A stretch of DNA of 57,500 bases from Symbiodinium natans (taxonomy: Eukaryota; Sar; Dinophyceae; Suessiales; Symbiodiniaceae). Numbering within the stretch: the first letter of the stretch is position 1; the number at the start of each line of letters is the position of its first letter. Shown piece by piece: positions 41,388-52,202 of the stretch. The position numbers and the translations under genes were made by a program. The notes under the pieces were generated by a model. It made no database searches, had not been told where the DNA came from, and saw nothing but the letters and a program-made list of their open reading frames with translations. Location: positions 341,357 to 398,856 of the forward strand of contig CAJNDS010002276.1 of assembly GCA_905221605.1 (NCBI GenBank), written 5' to 3'.

Positions 41388-42512
41388 GCTCAGGGGTTTA
41401 GGGTTTGGGATTGAGGTTTAGGGTTTAAGGGTTTAGGGTGTAGGGTTTAGGGTTTAGGGTTTAGAGTTTAGGGTTAAGGCTTAAGGGTTTAGGGTTTAGG
41501 GTTTAGGGTTTAGGGTTTAGGGTTTATAGGGCTTTGCCTCTGGCATGAAACTGGTTCGTCATGGTTCGCGGCTGTTTTGAATTCTTCCGGGCAACCGTGG
41601 ATTTCGCGGCCACCAATTGCCAGCGACCCCAAAAACCTAAACCCTAAACATCTAGACCCCAACCCGAAAAAACCCAAACCCGAAAACCTGGAAACTTGAA
41701 GCCGAAACCCCAAAACACATAAGCCCCAAGTAGACCCCCCCCCCCACCCCCCCCCCCACCCCCACCCCCACCCCCCGCCCCCCACCCAAACAAACGAAAA
41801 TTTAATTCTGCAAGAGGCGTGGGTATCGGTCAAAGGTGTAGTAAGGTCGTCCTGGCACACGCTAGCGGCCTCGGCACACGGCCCTTCCCCCATGCGTTGA
41901 CGCCTCAACCCTAAACCCTGAACCCTAAAGCCCTGAAACTCGAATACCCTAAAACCCTGAACCTTACAACCCTAAAACCCCAGACCCTAAACCCTAAAAC
42001 CCTAGAAACCTAACCCTGAACCCTAGAAGCCTAAACCCTGAACCCTAAACCCTAAAACCCTGAACCCAGAATCCTCAACCTTGAACCCCAATGCAGTGCG
42101 CATTCAAGCGCGTGCCACCCAAGCAGCGCTGGCAGCCGCTAGGTTCACCAGAAGCCTTGCTTGGCTAAATTGGTCTACTTGCTGCTGGGTGAGGGAATGA
42201 GGTTTAGGGTTGAGGGTTTAGGGTTTGGGGTTTGGGATTTAGGGTTTAGGGTTTAGGGTTTAGGGTTTAGGGTTTAGGGTAGGTGCCCAGTATAATCCCT
42301 TAAAGGGCATATGTAGGAGGATATAGGGCACCTCCTTCCCTCAACTAACAGTAAGTTTGGGGTTTGGGGGTCCGGGGGTTTACGGTTCAGGGGTTTAGGG
42401 CTTCGGGGGATCAGGGGTTTAGGGTTTAGGGTTTAGGGTTTAGGGTTTAGGGTTTAGGGTTTAGGGTTTAGGGTTTAGGGTTTAGGGTTTAGGGTTTAGG
42501 GTTTAGGGTTCA
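41388..42512. repeat. Telomere-like arrays and a C-rich tract
   Basis: TTTAGGG at 41388-41527, CCCCCA-rich tract at 41733-41788, degenerate CCCTAAA at 41907-42085, TTTAGGG at 42202-42285 and 42400-42512. Confidence 0.9.
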
Positions 42513-42717
42513 GGGCTTCATGCCAAAGGGCGGCTTTGGACCCTAGAAAGCCAGGCTGGTGATTCATCTTGTGGTCTCGAAAAACTTCACCTGGGACTGC
42601 ATACACTTCTGAGTCCCGGTAGGCCCTACAATAGAACCCTATACACCCTAAACCCAAGCCGAAGAAACCCTACACCCAACCACCCCCCAAACCCAACAAC
42701 CCCCAAAAACCCAAAGA

Positions 42718-43212
<495 letters not shown>

Positions 43213-43236
43213 GGGGGTCCAGCTCTGAGGAACCCT

Positions 43237-43311
43237 GCTGAGGAGCAAGTAGAAGCCCACGGTAGCAGACACCTCGAAGGTGCGCCGCTCTCCCAACTGC
43301 GCCACCGCAGC
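43237..43311 (-). tRNA. tRNA-like sequence, probably pseudogene (TCG, Arg-like)
   Basis: Minus strand, 75 nt. Acceptor stem GCTGCGG/CCTCAGC pairs at 6 of 7. Box A is TGGCGCAGTTGGGAGAGC. An anticodon loop CTTCGAG (U33, TCG anticodon) has a 3-4-bp stem. The T arm is poor (GGGCTTCTACTTG instead of a box B), so it is likely dead or a tRNA-derived SINE head. Confidence 0.4.
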
Positions 43312-43329
43312 TGCGTAAGTCTCCTGCAA

Positions 43330-43428
43330 GCTCACCCTCAACCCTAAGCCTAAGCCCTAAGCCCTAAGCCCTAAGCCCTACCTAAGCCCTAAATCCTAAA
43401 CCCTAAACCCTAAACCCTAAACCCCACG
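43330..43428 (-). repeat. CCCTAAG/CCCTAAA array
   Basis: CCCTAAG units followed by CCCTAAA. Confidence 0.9.
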
Positions 43429-43545
43429 GCAACTACAGCCCAGGCTCTGGGAGTGATGGTGACCACAAGGTTCCGAGGATTTCCGGCCGGAAATTGGAGG
43501 GCTCAACTTTAGCTGACTCGCAGGCCTGTAAATCACGCTCACAGG

Positions 43546-43568
43546 CCGGGGGGGGGGGGGGGGGGGGG
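43546..43568. repeat. G homopolymer
   Basis: About 22 G. Confidence 0.9.
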
Positions 43569-43856
43569 AGGAGGGGAGCGAGATCTAGGCTTCGATGAGA
43601 GCCCAATCGGGTCCCACCCTGCTTCGGAAACCATGACTCGGAAGCTGACTTTGGTGTTCGGATACCATGTTTCCATGTTTTGGACCCAGACCCCTGGGAG
43701 GATGAAAAAAGCGGATCCCTTCAAGGGCTCCGAAGAATGACCCAGAGTAGTATAGGGTACTATCTTGGGGGCTCGGTTTTTGGATCCAGGGGGGGTGCAG
43801 CCTGTTTCTCACGGAAGCCATGATACACCTGCAAGAGTAACCAGGAGACCAACCGG

Positions 43857-43925
43857 GTTTAGGGTTTAGGGTTTAGGGTTTAGGGCTTAGGGTTTAGGGT
43901 TTAGGGTTTAGGGTTTAGGGTGTTT
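43857..43925 (+). repeat. TTTAGGG array
   Basis: About nine units with one CTTAGGG. Confidence 0.95.
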
Positions 43926-44084
43926 CAGGGGAGGGCGCGCGCTCGGGTGTGAAACACCCCGGGCCGCGCGCTCGCGTTGCCCGTCAACCCACCCCGGCCA
44001 CCCAAACTATACTCTGTTAGGGTTTAGGGTTTATGGAATTTATTTTCTTGTGCCCTGATGCTTGCTTTGATGGTTTTAAATTTG

Positions 44085-44810
44085 CGCTGTTAGGGTTGAA
44101 GCTGGGGTTGGGGGTAGCCTCGGCCCTTTTCGGGCCTGCGGCGTGTCAGGGCCCGTAGAGGCCCTCATTTCTTTGAAGGTCAGAAAAACCCTTTGTGCCT
44201 GCTCCTGGATTCCCCTTCTTTAAGGTCCTCTGGGGGCCTTTTGGGGGCTTCCTGGGGGCTTTCCTGGCCCTTCCGGGAGTTTTCATTGCGGGTACGGGCA
44301 TCCTGGGGTCCCCTTCTTTTTAGGGGCCTTTTGAAGCCTTTTGGTGGCTCTTGGGGTCTCTCGCCCTGTTCGGACCTTCGGCGTGTCAGGGGCCGTAGAG
44401 GCTTTATTCATTTGAAGGTCAGGGAACCTATTAATTTTTTTCGCCAATGCGTATTTCAATCGCTAGGGTTTAAGCTGGGGCTCGGGATAGCCTCGGCCCT
44501 TTTCGGGCCTTCGGCACGTTAGGGCACGTAGGCAAATAAGGGCCTTCGCAGGGTTTTGCGGTGTTAGGGTTTAAGCTGGGGTTCGGGGTACTCGGCCCTT
44601 TTCGGGCCTTCGGCACGTCAGGGCCCGTAGAGGCCCTTGCTGATTTGGGGGCTTCCTGGGCTTTCCTGGTCCTTTTCGGGTTTTTCATTGCGGGCACGGA
44701 CAAATCTTGTGCCCTTCTTTTAGGGGGCCTTTTAAGCTTTTGAAGCCTTTTGGTGGCTCTTGGCGTTTGTTGGGGGCTTCCTGGGCTTTCCTGGCGATTC
44801 TGGTGCACAA
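44085..44810 (+). repeat. Higher-order tandem repeat with GGCCCTTTTCGGGCC palindromes
   Basis: Two module types alternate. Module 1 (CTCGGCCCTTTTCGGGCCTT, then CGGC-CGT-CAGGGCCCGTAGAGG) occurs at about 44118, 44360 (diverged), 44490 and 44595. Module 2 (GGGGGCTTCCTGGG through TTCATTGCGGG to TTTTGGTGGCTCTTGG) occurs at about 44240 and 44650 with a partial at 44773. The period is about 410-480 bp. A (G/A)TTAGGGTTTAAGCTGGGG lead-in precedes several module 1 copies. Confidence 0.75.
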
Positions 44811-44839
44811 TGGAGGGGCGCGCAAAACCATCCATTCCA

Positions 44840-45200
44840 GTAAAAAAAAAAAAAAAAAAAAACATTCTTCATTGGATGGTACGGCCCTCTTGGCGCGGGG
44901 GCCCTTTGGCGCGGGGGGGCCTTCCTCTAGCCCTGGACCCTGGAATTCCAACGTTTGGTCTCAAGAAAGCCCTTGTTAAGTCCGCCCCGAAGGGGTTGGC
45001 CCGGGGGCCCTTCACCGAGGAAGCCCTTCTTGGGTCGGGGGGCCCTTGGCCCAGGGGGGCCCTTGGCCCCCAGAAAAATTTGGAGGGGGTCTTTGGCCAA
45101 CCAGCCTGCCAGGACCTCTGGCCAGCCTCCTGCTCCAGGAATCCAGCCACCAGGGGCCAGGGGGCCGCCGGGGGGGGGGGCCCGGCAAACCCTGAACCCA
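44840..45200. other. GC-rich GGGCCCTTGG-repeat region, no gene
   Basis: Recurrent GGGGGGCCCTTGGCC-type motifs at 44890-45075, after an A18 run at 44841. Confidence 0.6.
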
Positions 45201-45599
45201 AAACCCTGAACCGACCTCCACAGACAAAGGGTTACGCTTTGCGGTTATACTTTAGCTACGCTAAAGGTGGTCTGGGTGCCGGCCATCCCTTAGCCGAGTA
45301 CTGACGTTGTCGTAAAAAAGGCCGATGTCCGTTGGCCTGTCCAGGACAGACGGTGAGGCTTAACCCTCACCCTTTCCGTTTCTCTTTTCGCTTGGGCGCT
45401 CGGGCTGTAAGGCCCTCGGCCGAGCGTTCGGGGTCTGTCGCTCGACGGAAGCGACCCCTCACTTAGTTTAGGGTTTAGGGTTTAGGGTTTAGGGTTTAGG
45501 GGGTCAGGGAGAGGGTTCGGGATCAGGAAGCGTCTGGTCCGGATCGCCACAGTATCCGAATGAAGGCTCCTCACTGACCATCATGCCCGGCCGCAGCAG

Positions 45600-46110
45600 A
45601 TCGTCACAAAGCGCAAGTGCCTTGCCCGGATCCAAGCCCAAGAATCTGGCCCAACAGGGTCCCCCAAACCCTACAAGCCCTCAAGCCCCCACACCTGACA
45701 GCATGAAGGTGCGTTTCGGCCACTGCGGTGCGCTTTTTATCAGCTCGACTTAGTGAAAGCGTCTGCAAGCGACACTCGCTTTGTGTAAGGGCCGGACTGC
45801 TTGCTCTTCCCTCTGCAAGCACTTGTTCACCTGGACGAGGTACCAATACTGTGGCTGCAGGACAATGAGGAAACTTACACGCACCTGGCACGCGTACAAA
45901 CGCGAACTCTCCGTTGACCCCTTGCAGTCATTCAGGCGTTTGGACCCAGCACGCTGGACAGAGAAGTTTCACGGCGGCTCGGTGGCGACCGCCCGCATGC
46001 ATGTTTACGTAGCGAGCGCCATATACCTGCCACGCCTACATGCAAGGAAGCCGAATGCGACTGGACCGGACCTGGCTAAAACCCCTCACCAGCAGCATCG
46101 ATCACCATGC
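45600..46110. other. Overlapping ORFs, coding strand undecided
   Basis: A plus-strand frame (YKRELSVDPLQSFRRLDPAR) and a minus-strand frame (CRLQTLSLSRADKKRTAVAE) are both protein-like and partly overlap. Neither has well-placed splice sites. Confidence 0.3.
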
Positions 46111-46249
46111 TGAAAGCCCGGCATGCTTCACAGGTCGCCATGTCCGAAGGTGCCCCACAGCGCTCCCCCACCCCCCCCTCCCCGCCCCCCAAAACAACAG
46201 CTGCAAAGAAGGGTACGTTGCGTAAATCTGGACTGCCAAACCTCCCGAG

Positions 46250-46443
46250 CTCATTTTGCTCGCAGTCTTGAACGAAGCTCCCTCGAGGAGCTTTCTGGAC
46301 ATGTTCGGATTGCTGCAACGTCTTTCAAAGAACTGCGGGGGAAGAACTGCTAAAGTGGCCTGCTGGAGATCCTCACCACGCTGCAGTGCATCGATCACCT
46401 CCGAGGGGAGGCCTCGCGACACTTCTGGGCACTTTGCCGCAGA
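46250..46443 (-). CDS. Minus-strand exon candidate, unknown
   Basis: Acceptor GCTTGCCCTGCAG before 46443. Reads SAAKCPEVSRGLPSEVIDAL, QRGEDLQQATLAVLPPQFFE and RRCSNPNMSRKLLEGASF. A GTGAGG donor after DALQR would shorten it. Family not recognised. Confidence 0.45.
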
Positions 46444-46549
46444 CTGCAGGGCAAGCAAGGAACCAAGCAAGTCCGTGACCCGCCCCTGCCCCCCCCCCCC
46501 CCCCCCCCCCCCCCCACCCCCCCAACCCTTGGCAACAGGGTCTAGCTGA

Positions 46550-46623
46550 GATTGTCTGCAACTGGCCGGTTGCAAGAAGGGAAGTAGGTTTTCACACATC
46601 AGCACACATAAGACATCGTCCAT
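46550..46623 (-). CDS. Candidate preceding exon
   Basis: Starts ATG at 46623 and reads DDVLCVLMCENLLPFLQPAS. A run of about 30 C (G on the coding strand) at 46489-46516 would lie in the intron before the exon at 46443. Confidence 0.3.
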
Positions 46624-46736
46624 CGAAGGCTACGACTCGCCGACGATCAACTTCCCAACTTGAGTTGCTGATAGAAGGCCACGTTCTTGTCCACAAGACT
46701 CAAACGAGTGTTTCCCAAAATGGGGGGGGGGGTACC

Positions 46737-46907
46737 CTTGAACCCTAAACCCTAAACCCTAAACCCCCCAAGCAAAACAGCTCGGAATCTCGGCCGCCTG
46801 CGGCTTGCGCCAGCTTCCCGTGCGACCACAAGGCATAGGAGGCACCCGTGCTCTTCACCTCAGCCCTAAACCCTAAACCCTAAACCCTAAACCCTAAACC
46901 CTAAAGC
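46737..46907 (-). repeat. Two short CCCTAAA arrays
   Basis: At 46737-46765 and 46863-46907. Confidence 0.9.
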
Positions 46908-47304
46908 GGAAACTTTGGGGCCGACTCTCCGCATAAACATCCTCCCAACAACCCGCACACGCTCGCGCTTTCAAGCTTCTGGCTAGGGTTTTGTGAGCTT
47001 AGTGTGAGGTTTGGCGAGCGTATGCGAGCGTCTGCCATGGTACTCATCACGTGAACCAACTTTGGGGGAGCTGCCGACGCCCAAAATGTCCGGGGTCAGG
47101 ACAGTTCGCAGAATACACAGCCTTAGCAGGCTGACGAACGTTGTGAAAAAGGACTCTAGTTGAACAAATTCTCCGGAGTCCCCCGATGCGCCTCTCGCAC
47201 GTTGGATCACATTTTCTTTCGCGCACGTTTCGGCTGCGTCAGATCCAATGAAGGAGGTGTCGTTGCTGCGGCTTTGAGATCCTTCAGAGATTTTGCGGGA
47301 AAGT

Positions 47305-47505
47305 AATTAATAATACTTACTCATGATAATCATTCATCATGATAATAATAATAATAATAAGCAATAATAGTAATAATCATCATCATCATCATCATAGTAA
47401 TCACAATCATCATAATCATCATCATAATAATAAGAACAGTATTTCATAAAATAATAATAATATTCTTAAAACTATTATTATGATAATAATAATAATAATA
47501 ATGGT
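47305..47505. repeat. AAT/ATC microsatellite
   Basis: (AAT)n and (ATC)n mixed for about 200 bp. Confidence 0.9.
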
Positions 47506-47584
47506 CATCAAAGGGCTAGGAGCAACTCAAGCGGGCCAGCGGGCCAACAGCAACTATGGAATTCCAACGTTGAGGGTACAGGGG

Positions 47585-48540
47585 CTTAGATTGCTGTGGC
47601 TGCATGCTTTTGGGGGTCACTGCGCAGTGACTTTCGAGCATACCCCAAGTCTGCCACCCGCGTCCTCAGCTTCGAGTGTCTCCACAAGGACTTGCACCTC
47701 GTCGCCAGCGGAGCGTCCTGTCGGGAATGGGGGCATGGAGCCCTCGAGCCTAGCCTAGCCGGGCCTGGCCATCTGTCTCTCCGACTACAGCCCCAAGCAT
47801 GCAACATGCAGCCCACCACTTCTTGCAGGCTTTGCTTTGTTTTTGTATGTCTTGCCATCCAAGCAGCTTCTCCGCGGGCGGCTTCCGTTCCCCGGAGCAG
47901 ACTTGGCTTTGAGCCCCTCCTGGCATCAACTTTTCAATACTTTTCAGGTTGCGGATGGTTGCGGTTTCATCATGTCACTTCATGCCACATCAGGTCCGGC
48001 TTTTCTAAGGAAATGTGGGGGGCCACTGCGTTGAGGGCACAGGGGCAAGGCTGAGATTGCTGCGGCTGCATGCTTTTGGCTCGCCTCATCAAGTGCAGAA
48101 CTTCTGCAGAACTGCCATCATTGGGGTGGTCTTGAAGCGCTTGTTCCGTGGCCACTGACTTCGAGCATATCCGAAATCTGCCACCCCTGTCCTCAGCTTC
48201 GAGTGTCTCCACAAGGTCTTGCACCTCGTCGCCAACGGAGCGTCCTGTCGGGAATGGGGACACATGGAGCCCTCGGGCCTAGCCTAGCCGGGCCTGGCCA
48301 TCTGATACCCACCACTTCTTGCAGGCTTTGAAATACTGTTGTATGTCTTGCCATCCCAGCAGCTTCTCCGCGGGCGGCTTCCGTTCCCCGGAGCAGACTT
48401 GGCTTTGAGCCTCTCCTGGCATCAACTTTTCAATACTTTTCAGGTTGCGGATGGTTGCGGCTACATGTTGTCACCTCATACCACGTCAGTTCCGGCTTCT
48501 AAGGAAATGTGGGGGGGCCACTGCGCGGGCTATGTACTCG
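47585..48540 (-). repeat. Tandem duplication of about 450-500 bp carrying two exon-like segments
   Basis: Copy 1 about 47585-48035, copy 2 about 48050-48540. Copy 2 has an extra block of about 65 bp near 48080-48145. On the minus strand both copies keep two frames: GERKPPAEKLLGWQDIQ followed by a Lys-rich end, and GDEVQxLVETLEAED-GGR. Copy 2 is the more intact. The product is unknown. Confidence 0.75.
48060..48260 (-). CDS. Exon candidate in duplicated module, copy 2
   Basis: Reads SVGDEVQDLVETLEAEDRGG, RFRICSKSVATEQALQDHPN, then SSAEVLHLMRRAKSMQPQ. In copy 1 (47720-47610) the same frame reads AGDEVQVLVETLEAEDAGGR and is soon closed by a stop. Substitutions preserve the frame, which supports past coding. 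Confidence 0.4.
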
Positions 48541-48783
48541 TGATAATCGTGGGATGCACAGTTCCAGCATCACTTGTTCATCGCCTCTTGCTCGATCTTG
48601 CTCGGGAGCCCCCTTCTGCCGAGGGAAAAAAGCTGACGCGACAAGCTTTTGTAGTCATGCCGCTCACAAAATTTAAACGCGAATCATAACAAACGAGAGA
48701 GCCTCTGGCAAAAGCACGAGGGTCGCCAAGTCATGTTGCTGTGACTGGCTAGTGCCTTCCATTCTAAAGCGATTGGAACCCCA

Positions 48784-49386
48784 TCAGCAAAAGGTGACCG
48801 TCGCCGGGCTCGTCATGGGGTCAAAGTTCGAACCGCCGCAATCTCCGCCCGCTGGGCCACCGGGAATATGGTCGCAGCAGGAACTGGTGCATCCGGGACA
48901 CGTATCGGGGAAGTAAGCATGTTCACCTCGGGTTCCACACTTCTGGCCATAGTCGCACGGAAAAACTCCGCCGCGAATCTTGCCGCAAGTGGTCTCGCTG
49001 GCAAGGTTGGCTTTCTCCGCCCCCGTGGCCGTGTCGGTCATCTTGACGGGCACGTTGAAACCGCTCAAGGCACTAAGGTCCCAGGACATCTGGTATTCGT
49101 CACCAGCAACCCATGTCCCTTCAAAGAGCGTGTAGCCAGCTGTGTACAGGATGTCTTCGCCGGGCTTTGCTGCAGCAACACGGAAGCCCTCCCCGAAATG
49201 TGTGTGGCAGGAGAAGCTCTCCGCAGCATGCTGGGCTTCGGTCTGCGAGGCCACGAACAAGTCGAGCCCTTTGCTTTTGCAGTTGTTCACCAGGCATATG
49301 CCCTTGCAGTCTGCGCAGCTCGCAGAGACCTCTACCACAAGGGGTGCAAGAAGCACGGCACACCACCCAATCTTGAAGCCTGCCAT
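48784..49386 (-). CDS. Secreted Cys-rich protein, intronless, weakly thaumatin-like
   Basis: A 200-codon ORF starts at an ATG in a good context (GAGCCATGGC) and ends TVTFC-TGA. Residues 1-23 form a signal peptide (hydrophobic VLLAPLVVEVSA, cleavage near Ala22-Ser23). The mature part has 14 Cys, clustered at the N terminus (CADCKGICLVNNC) and the C terminus (CPGCTSSCCDHIPGG). An even Cys number suggests a secreted disulfide-bonded protein. A central SWDLSALSGFNVPVKM recalls the D-x-S-x-x-x-GFN-x-P segment of thaumatin-like proteins, and the VTFC end is also similar. The match is too weak to name it. The gene appears complete and unspliced. A spliced-leader-like sequence lies about 40 bp upstream, so it may be a retrocopy. 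Confidence 0.75.
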   Translation of the reverse strand: MAGFKIGWCAVLLAPLVVEVSASCADCKGICLVNNCKSKGLDLFVASQTEAQHAAESFSCHTHFGEGFRVAAAKPGEDILYTAGYTLFEGTWVAGDEYQMSWDLSALSGFNVPVKMTDTATGAEKANLASETTCGKIRGGVFPCDYGQKCGTRGEHAYFPDTCPGCTSSCCDHIPGGPAGGDCGGSNFDPMTSPATVTFC

Positions 49387-49422
49387 GGCTCAGAGGTGCT
49401 GTGCGTCTAAATTAACCCAGAG

Positions 49423-49440
49423 CTGAGAGCCAAATGCTCC
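49423..49440 (-). promoter_or_regulatory. Degenerate spliced-leader-like sequence upstream of the secreted protein
   Basis: The minus strand reads GGAGCATTTGGCTCTCAG. It resembles the leader end CATTTTGGCTCAAG with one T missing and TC inserted. It ends in AG about 37 bp before the ATG and could be a relict leader or just the trans-splice acceptor. Confidence 0.3.
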
Positions 49441-49786
49441 AACGACAGGAAGAATTCGCAAAAGCCCCGGCGCCGGAGATGTTTGTGACAAATTTCACTT
49501 GGTGCGAAACCCCTGTCTCGTACTGCGAAACCCCTGTCTCACATTGCGAGTGTAGGTCATAAGGCACTTAGGCCAGATTTTCCAAGGCCGTTTATGGAAC
49601 TCCCGCTATGATTGGTATGTCTCTCATTTCGTGAGGGCAACAGTCAACAGTCCACCAGACTCAAAATCCAACTATGTTCTACCCGAAACCCTGAACCCTA
49701 AACGTTGAAACCGAGGGGTGGTCATCTGTCAAGGCGAGGCGCAAGAGCTCGGGCACGTGCTGCTGCCCACTCAGCCTCGGTTTCTC

Positions 49787-50073
49787 GGTTTCGGGTTTAG
49801 GGTTTAGGGTTTAGGGTTTAGGGTTTGGGGTTTGGCGTTTGAGGTTTGGGGTTTGGGGTTTGGGGTTTGGGGTTTAGGGTTTGGGGTTTGGGGTTTGGGG
49901 TTTGGGGTTTGGGGTTTGGGGTTGGGGTTTTGGGGTTTGGGGTTGGGGTTTGGGGTTGGGGTTTGGGGTTTGGGTTTGGGGTTTGGGGTTTGGGGTTTGG
50001 GGTTTGGGGTTTGGGGTTTGGGGTTTGGGGTTTGGGGTTTGGGGTTTGGGGTTTGGGGTTTGGGGTTTGGGGC
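49787..50073 (+). repeat. TTTGGGG homogenised array
   Basis: After a few TTTAGGG units, about 35 TTTGGGG units with occasional 6- or 8-bp slips. The Pro/Asn/Lys/Gln ORFs on the minus strand and Gly/Leu/Trp ORFs on the plus strand are artefacts. Confidence 0.97.
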
Positions 50074-50769
50074 CTCAAGATCAGGACCTCTAGACCAGAA
50101 GAACTGAAGGGCTACTGCAAGGCTACCCGCACTCCCACAGCCCACACCGAGAACAACACAACCCGAAACCTGAAACCCGAAACCTTAAAACCCTAAACCC
50201 CCGGACATTCGACGGTGCACCGGGGATTTCAACTTCTCAGCGCTCTGGGCACGGGCCGCAGCAGCAGCGGCAGCCTGCGAGAAGGCTCGAACGACCAAAA
50301 CCTTTCAGGCCCACTTAAACAAGAGGAAAGGGGGGTTCCCTAAACCCATAATCCTAAACCCTAAACCACCGAGAGTCAGGGCACTCAAGAGACTGTTGCC
50401 AAACCCGCTGTGCTTTTCTGTGCCCCACCCACTGCGCCGGCGTGATGGGAAGAGAAGCAGCCAGGGCCTTGGGCTTTGGCCGCCTGTGGCAAAGTCGGGT
50501 TTAGGGTAGAGGGTGTGGGGTTTCGGGTTTAGGGTTTGGGGTTTGGGGCTCGTCCTGGCAGCCACGTCCTGCACCCTGCCTCCGCACTTTTTGCAGCGCT
50601 GCCCGCCGCTTGCGCTGGGCCCGGGGCCCATCGGCAAACTGACCGCCCACCTGGCCGACACCAACTGGCGGGGGACCCCAGCCGTCAATGTGCATGAAAT
50701 GAGTAAACCATCTTGGGACACAGACCTATATATTTCATGCCGGGTCTAGACCCAAAAACACGAACCCTC

Positions 50770-51048
50770 CAAACATATACATATACATATACATAGACAT
50801 AGACATAGACATAGACATACACATACACATACACATACACATGCACATATACATACACATATACATGTACATATACTTATACATATACATATAAGGTTTA
50901 GGGCTTATGTTCCGCAACTCTGCGATCCACAGCGTCGATCCACATCCCAGCAAACCGAAGCTGTGATTACATGTGTACATACATGTTATATAGGTAAAAT
51001 TCAGAAATGTATACACATATACCAGTTTGTATATCTGTGCAAATACAC

Positions 51049-51079
<31 letters not shown>

Positions 51080-51150
51080 TGTATGTATGTATGTATGTAT
51101 ATATATATATAATTTTGTGTATCTGTATGTGCATGTATATATATATATAG
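50770..51150. repeat. ACATAT/ACATAG and GTAT microsatellite cluster
   Basis: (ACATAG)n and (ACATAC)n at 50775-50895; (GTAT)n at 51050-51100; (TA)n at 51098-51150. Confidence 0.95.
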
Positions 51151-51727
51151 ATAAATCGAAATGTTTTTTCCTACATATCGGCGCGCGGTGACCCAATCCC
51201 CTCCCCTTCCTGCCTCTCCCCCGCCTTGTCAACCACACCCTATCCCTAGCCACCCAAGGACTAAACCCTACATCCTCATGGGAAACCTCGAAACCAAAAC
51301 TCCGCCCCACCAGAGTTGCAAAGCACCCTCAAGTGACGCCTACTGATACCTTCTACCATTCACTAGATTCCAGACGTGTATACGTTACCTATTATACGAA
51401 AATGTTGAGCACGCCAGAAGGTGCCTGCTCGATACCAGAGGCCTCAGAGGATTCGGAGATCTCCTCAGAGGAGGAGTCCTGAGGAAGTGAATTCAGGGCT
51501 CCACACGCTTAGGGTTTAGGGATTCTTAGGGGATCGCATGGATCATTCTCGAAAAGGACAACAACAGCACACCTATAGCAAGCTGCGAGGATTCCGCATT
51601 TACAGGGAATAGTGCCGCTTTAGATTTTTGGTTGAGAGGGAGCTAAACCCTCCTTACTACGGATTAGACTACGGGGTACCATAATCCCGCCCGAATAATG
51701 ATGGAAAATGGAAGGGGGAACATCCCA

Positions 51728-52202
51728 ACCCAAAACCCTGAACCCTGAACCCTGAACCCTAAACCCTAAACCCCTAGCCCCCTAAACCTCAACTCCGACT
51801 CACGAAGCGAAGTTCTGTTCTCAAACTGTGCAGCCCTGCAAGCCTGGAGCACCGCCAGCTCTGTACCTCAGACATGAGACAAGCTTGAAAACTTGAAGAG
51901 GGTTAGGCGGGGTCAGGGTTTAGGGTTGAGGGTTTAGGGTTTAGGGTTTAGGGTTTAGGGTTTAGGGTTTAGGTTTTAGGGTTTAGGGTTTAGGGTTTAG
52001 GGTTTAGGGTTAGGGTTTACTCATTCAGCCTCGTTGCCAGGAACGATGTCCGGGTGCTCTTCCAAATCTACCGGCCCCGGCTCCTCGAAGCCCGAAGCGT
52101 CGCCAAAGCGTCAGCGAAAGAAGCCGGACTAGGGTTTAGGGTTTAGGGTTTAGGGTTTGGGGTTTCGGGTTTCGGGTTTAGGGTTTAGGGTTTAGGGTTT
52201 AT
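51728..52202. repeat. CCCTAAA then TTTAGGG arrays
   Basis: CCCTGAA/CCCTAAA at 51728-51785, TTTAGGG at 51912-52018 and 52133-52202. Between the last two, a short plus-strand stretch ending in TAG reads SSKPEASPKRQRKKPD; it is too short to judge. Confidence 0.9.

Noticed and set aside
45200-45440. Possible small structured RNA (hairpins around CCGATGTCCGTTGGCC)
   Set aside because: Does not fit 5S rRNA, U snRNA or SRP RNA features that I can recall; no support beyond local GC-rich pairing.
49804-50196. ORFs with Asn-Pro-Lys-Pro-Gln-Thr-Pro or Gly-Leu-Trp repeats
   Set aside because: Direct translation of the TTTGGGG array, open in several frames at once.
51500-51725. Another copy of the short TIR element
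   Set aside because: Only GGGGTACC and isolated CCTTACTA-like words match; order and ends are not preserved.
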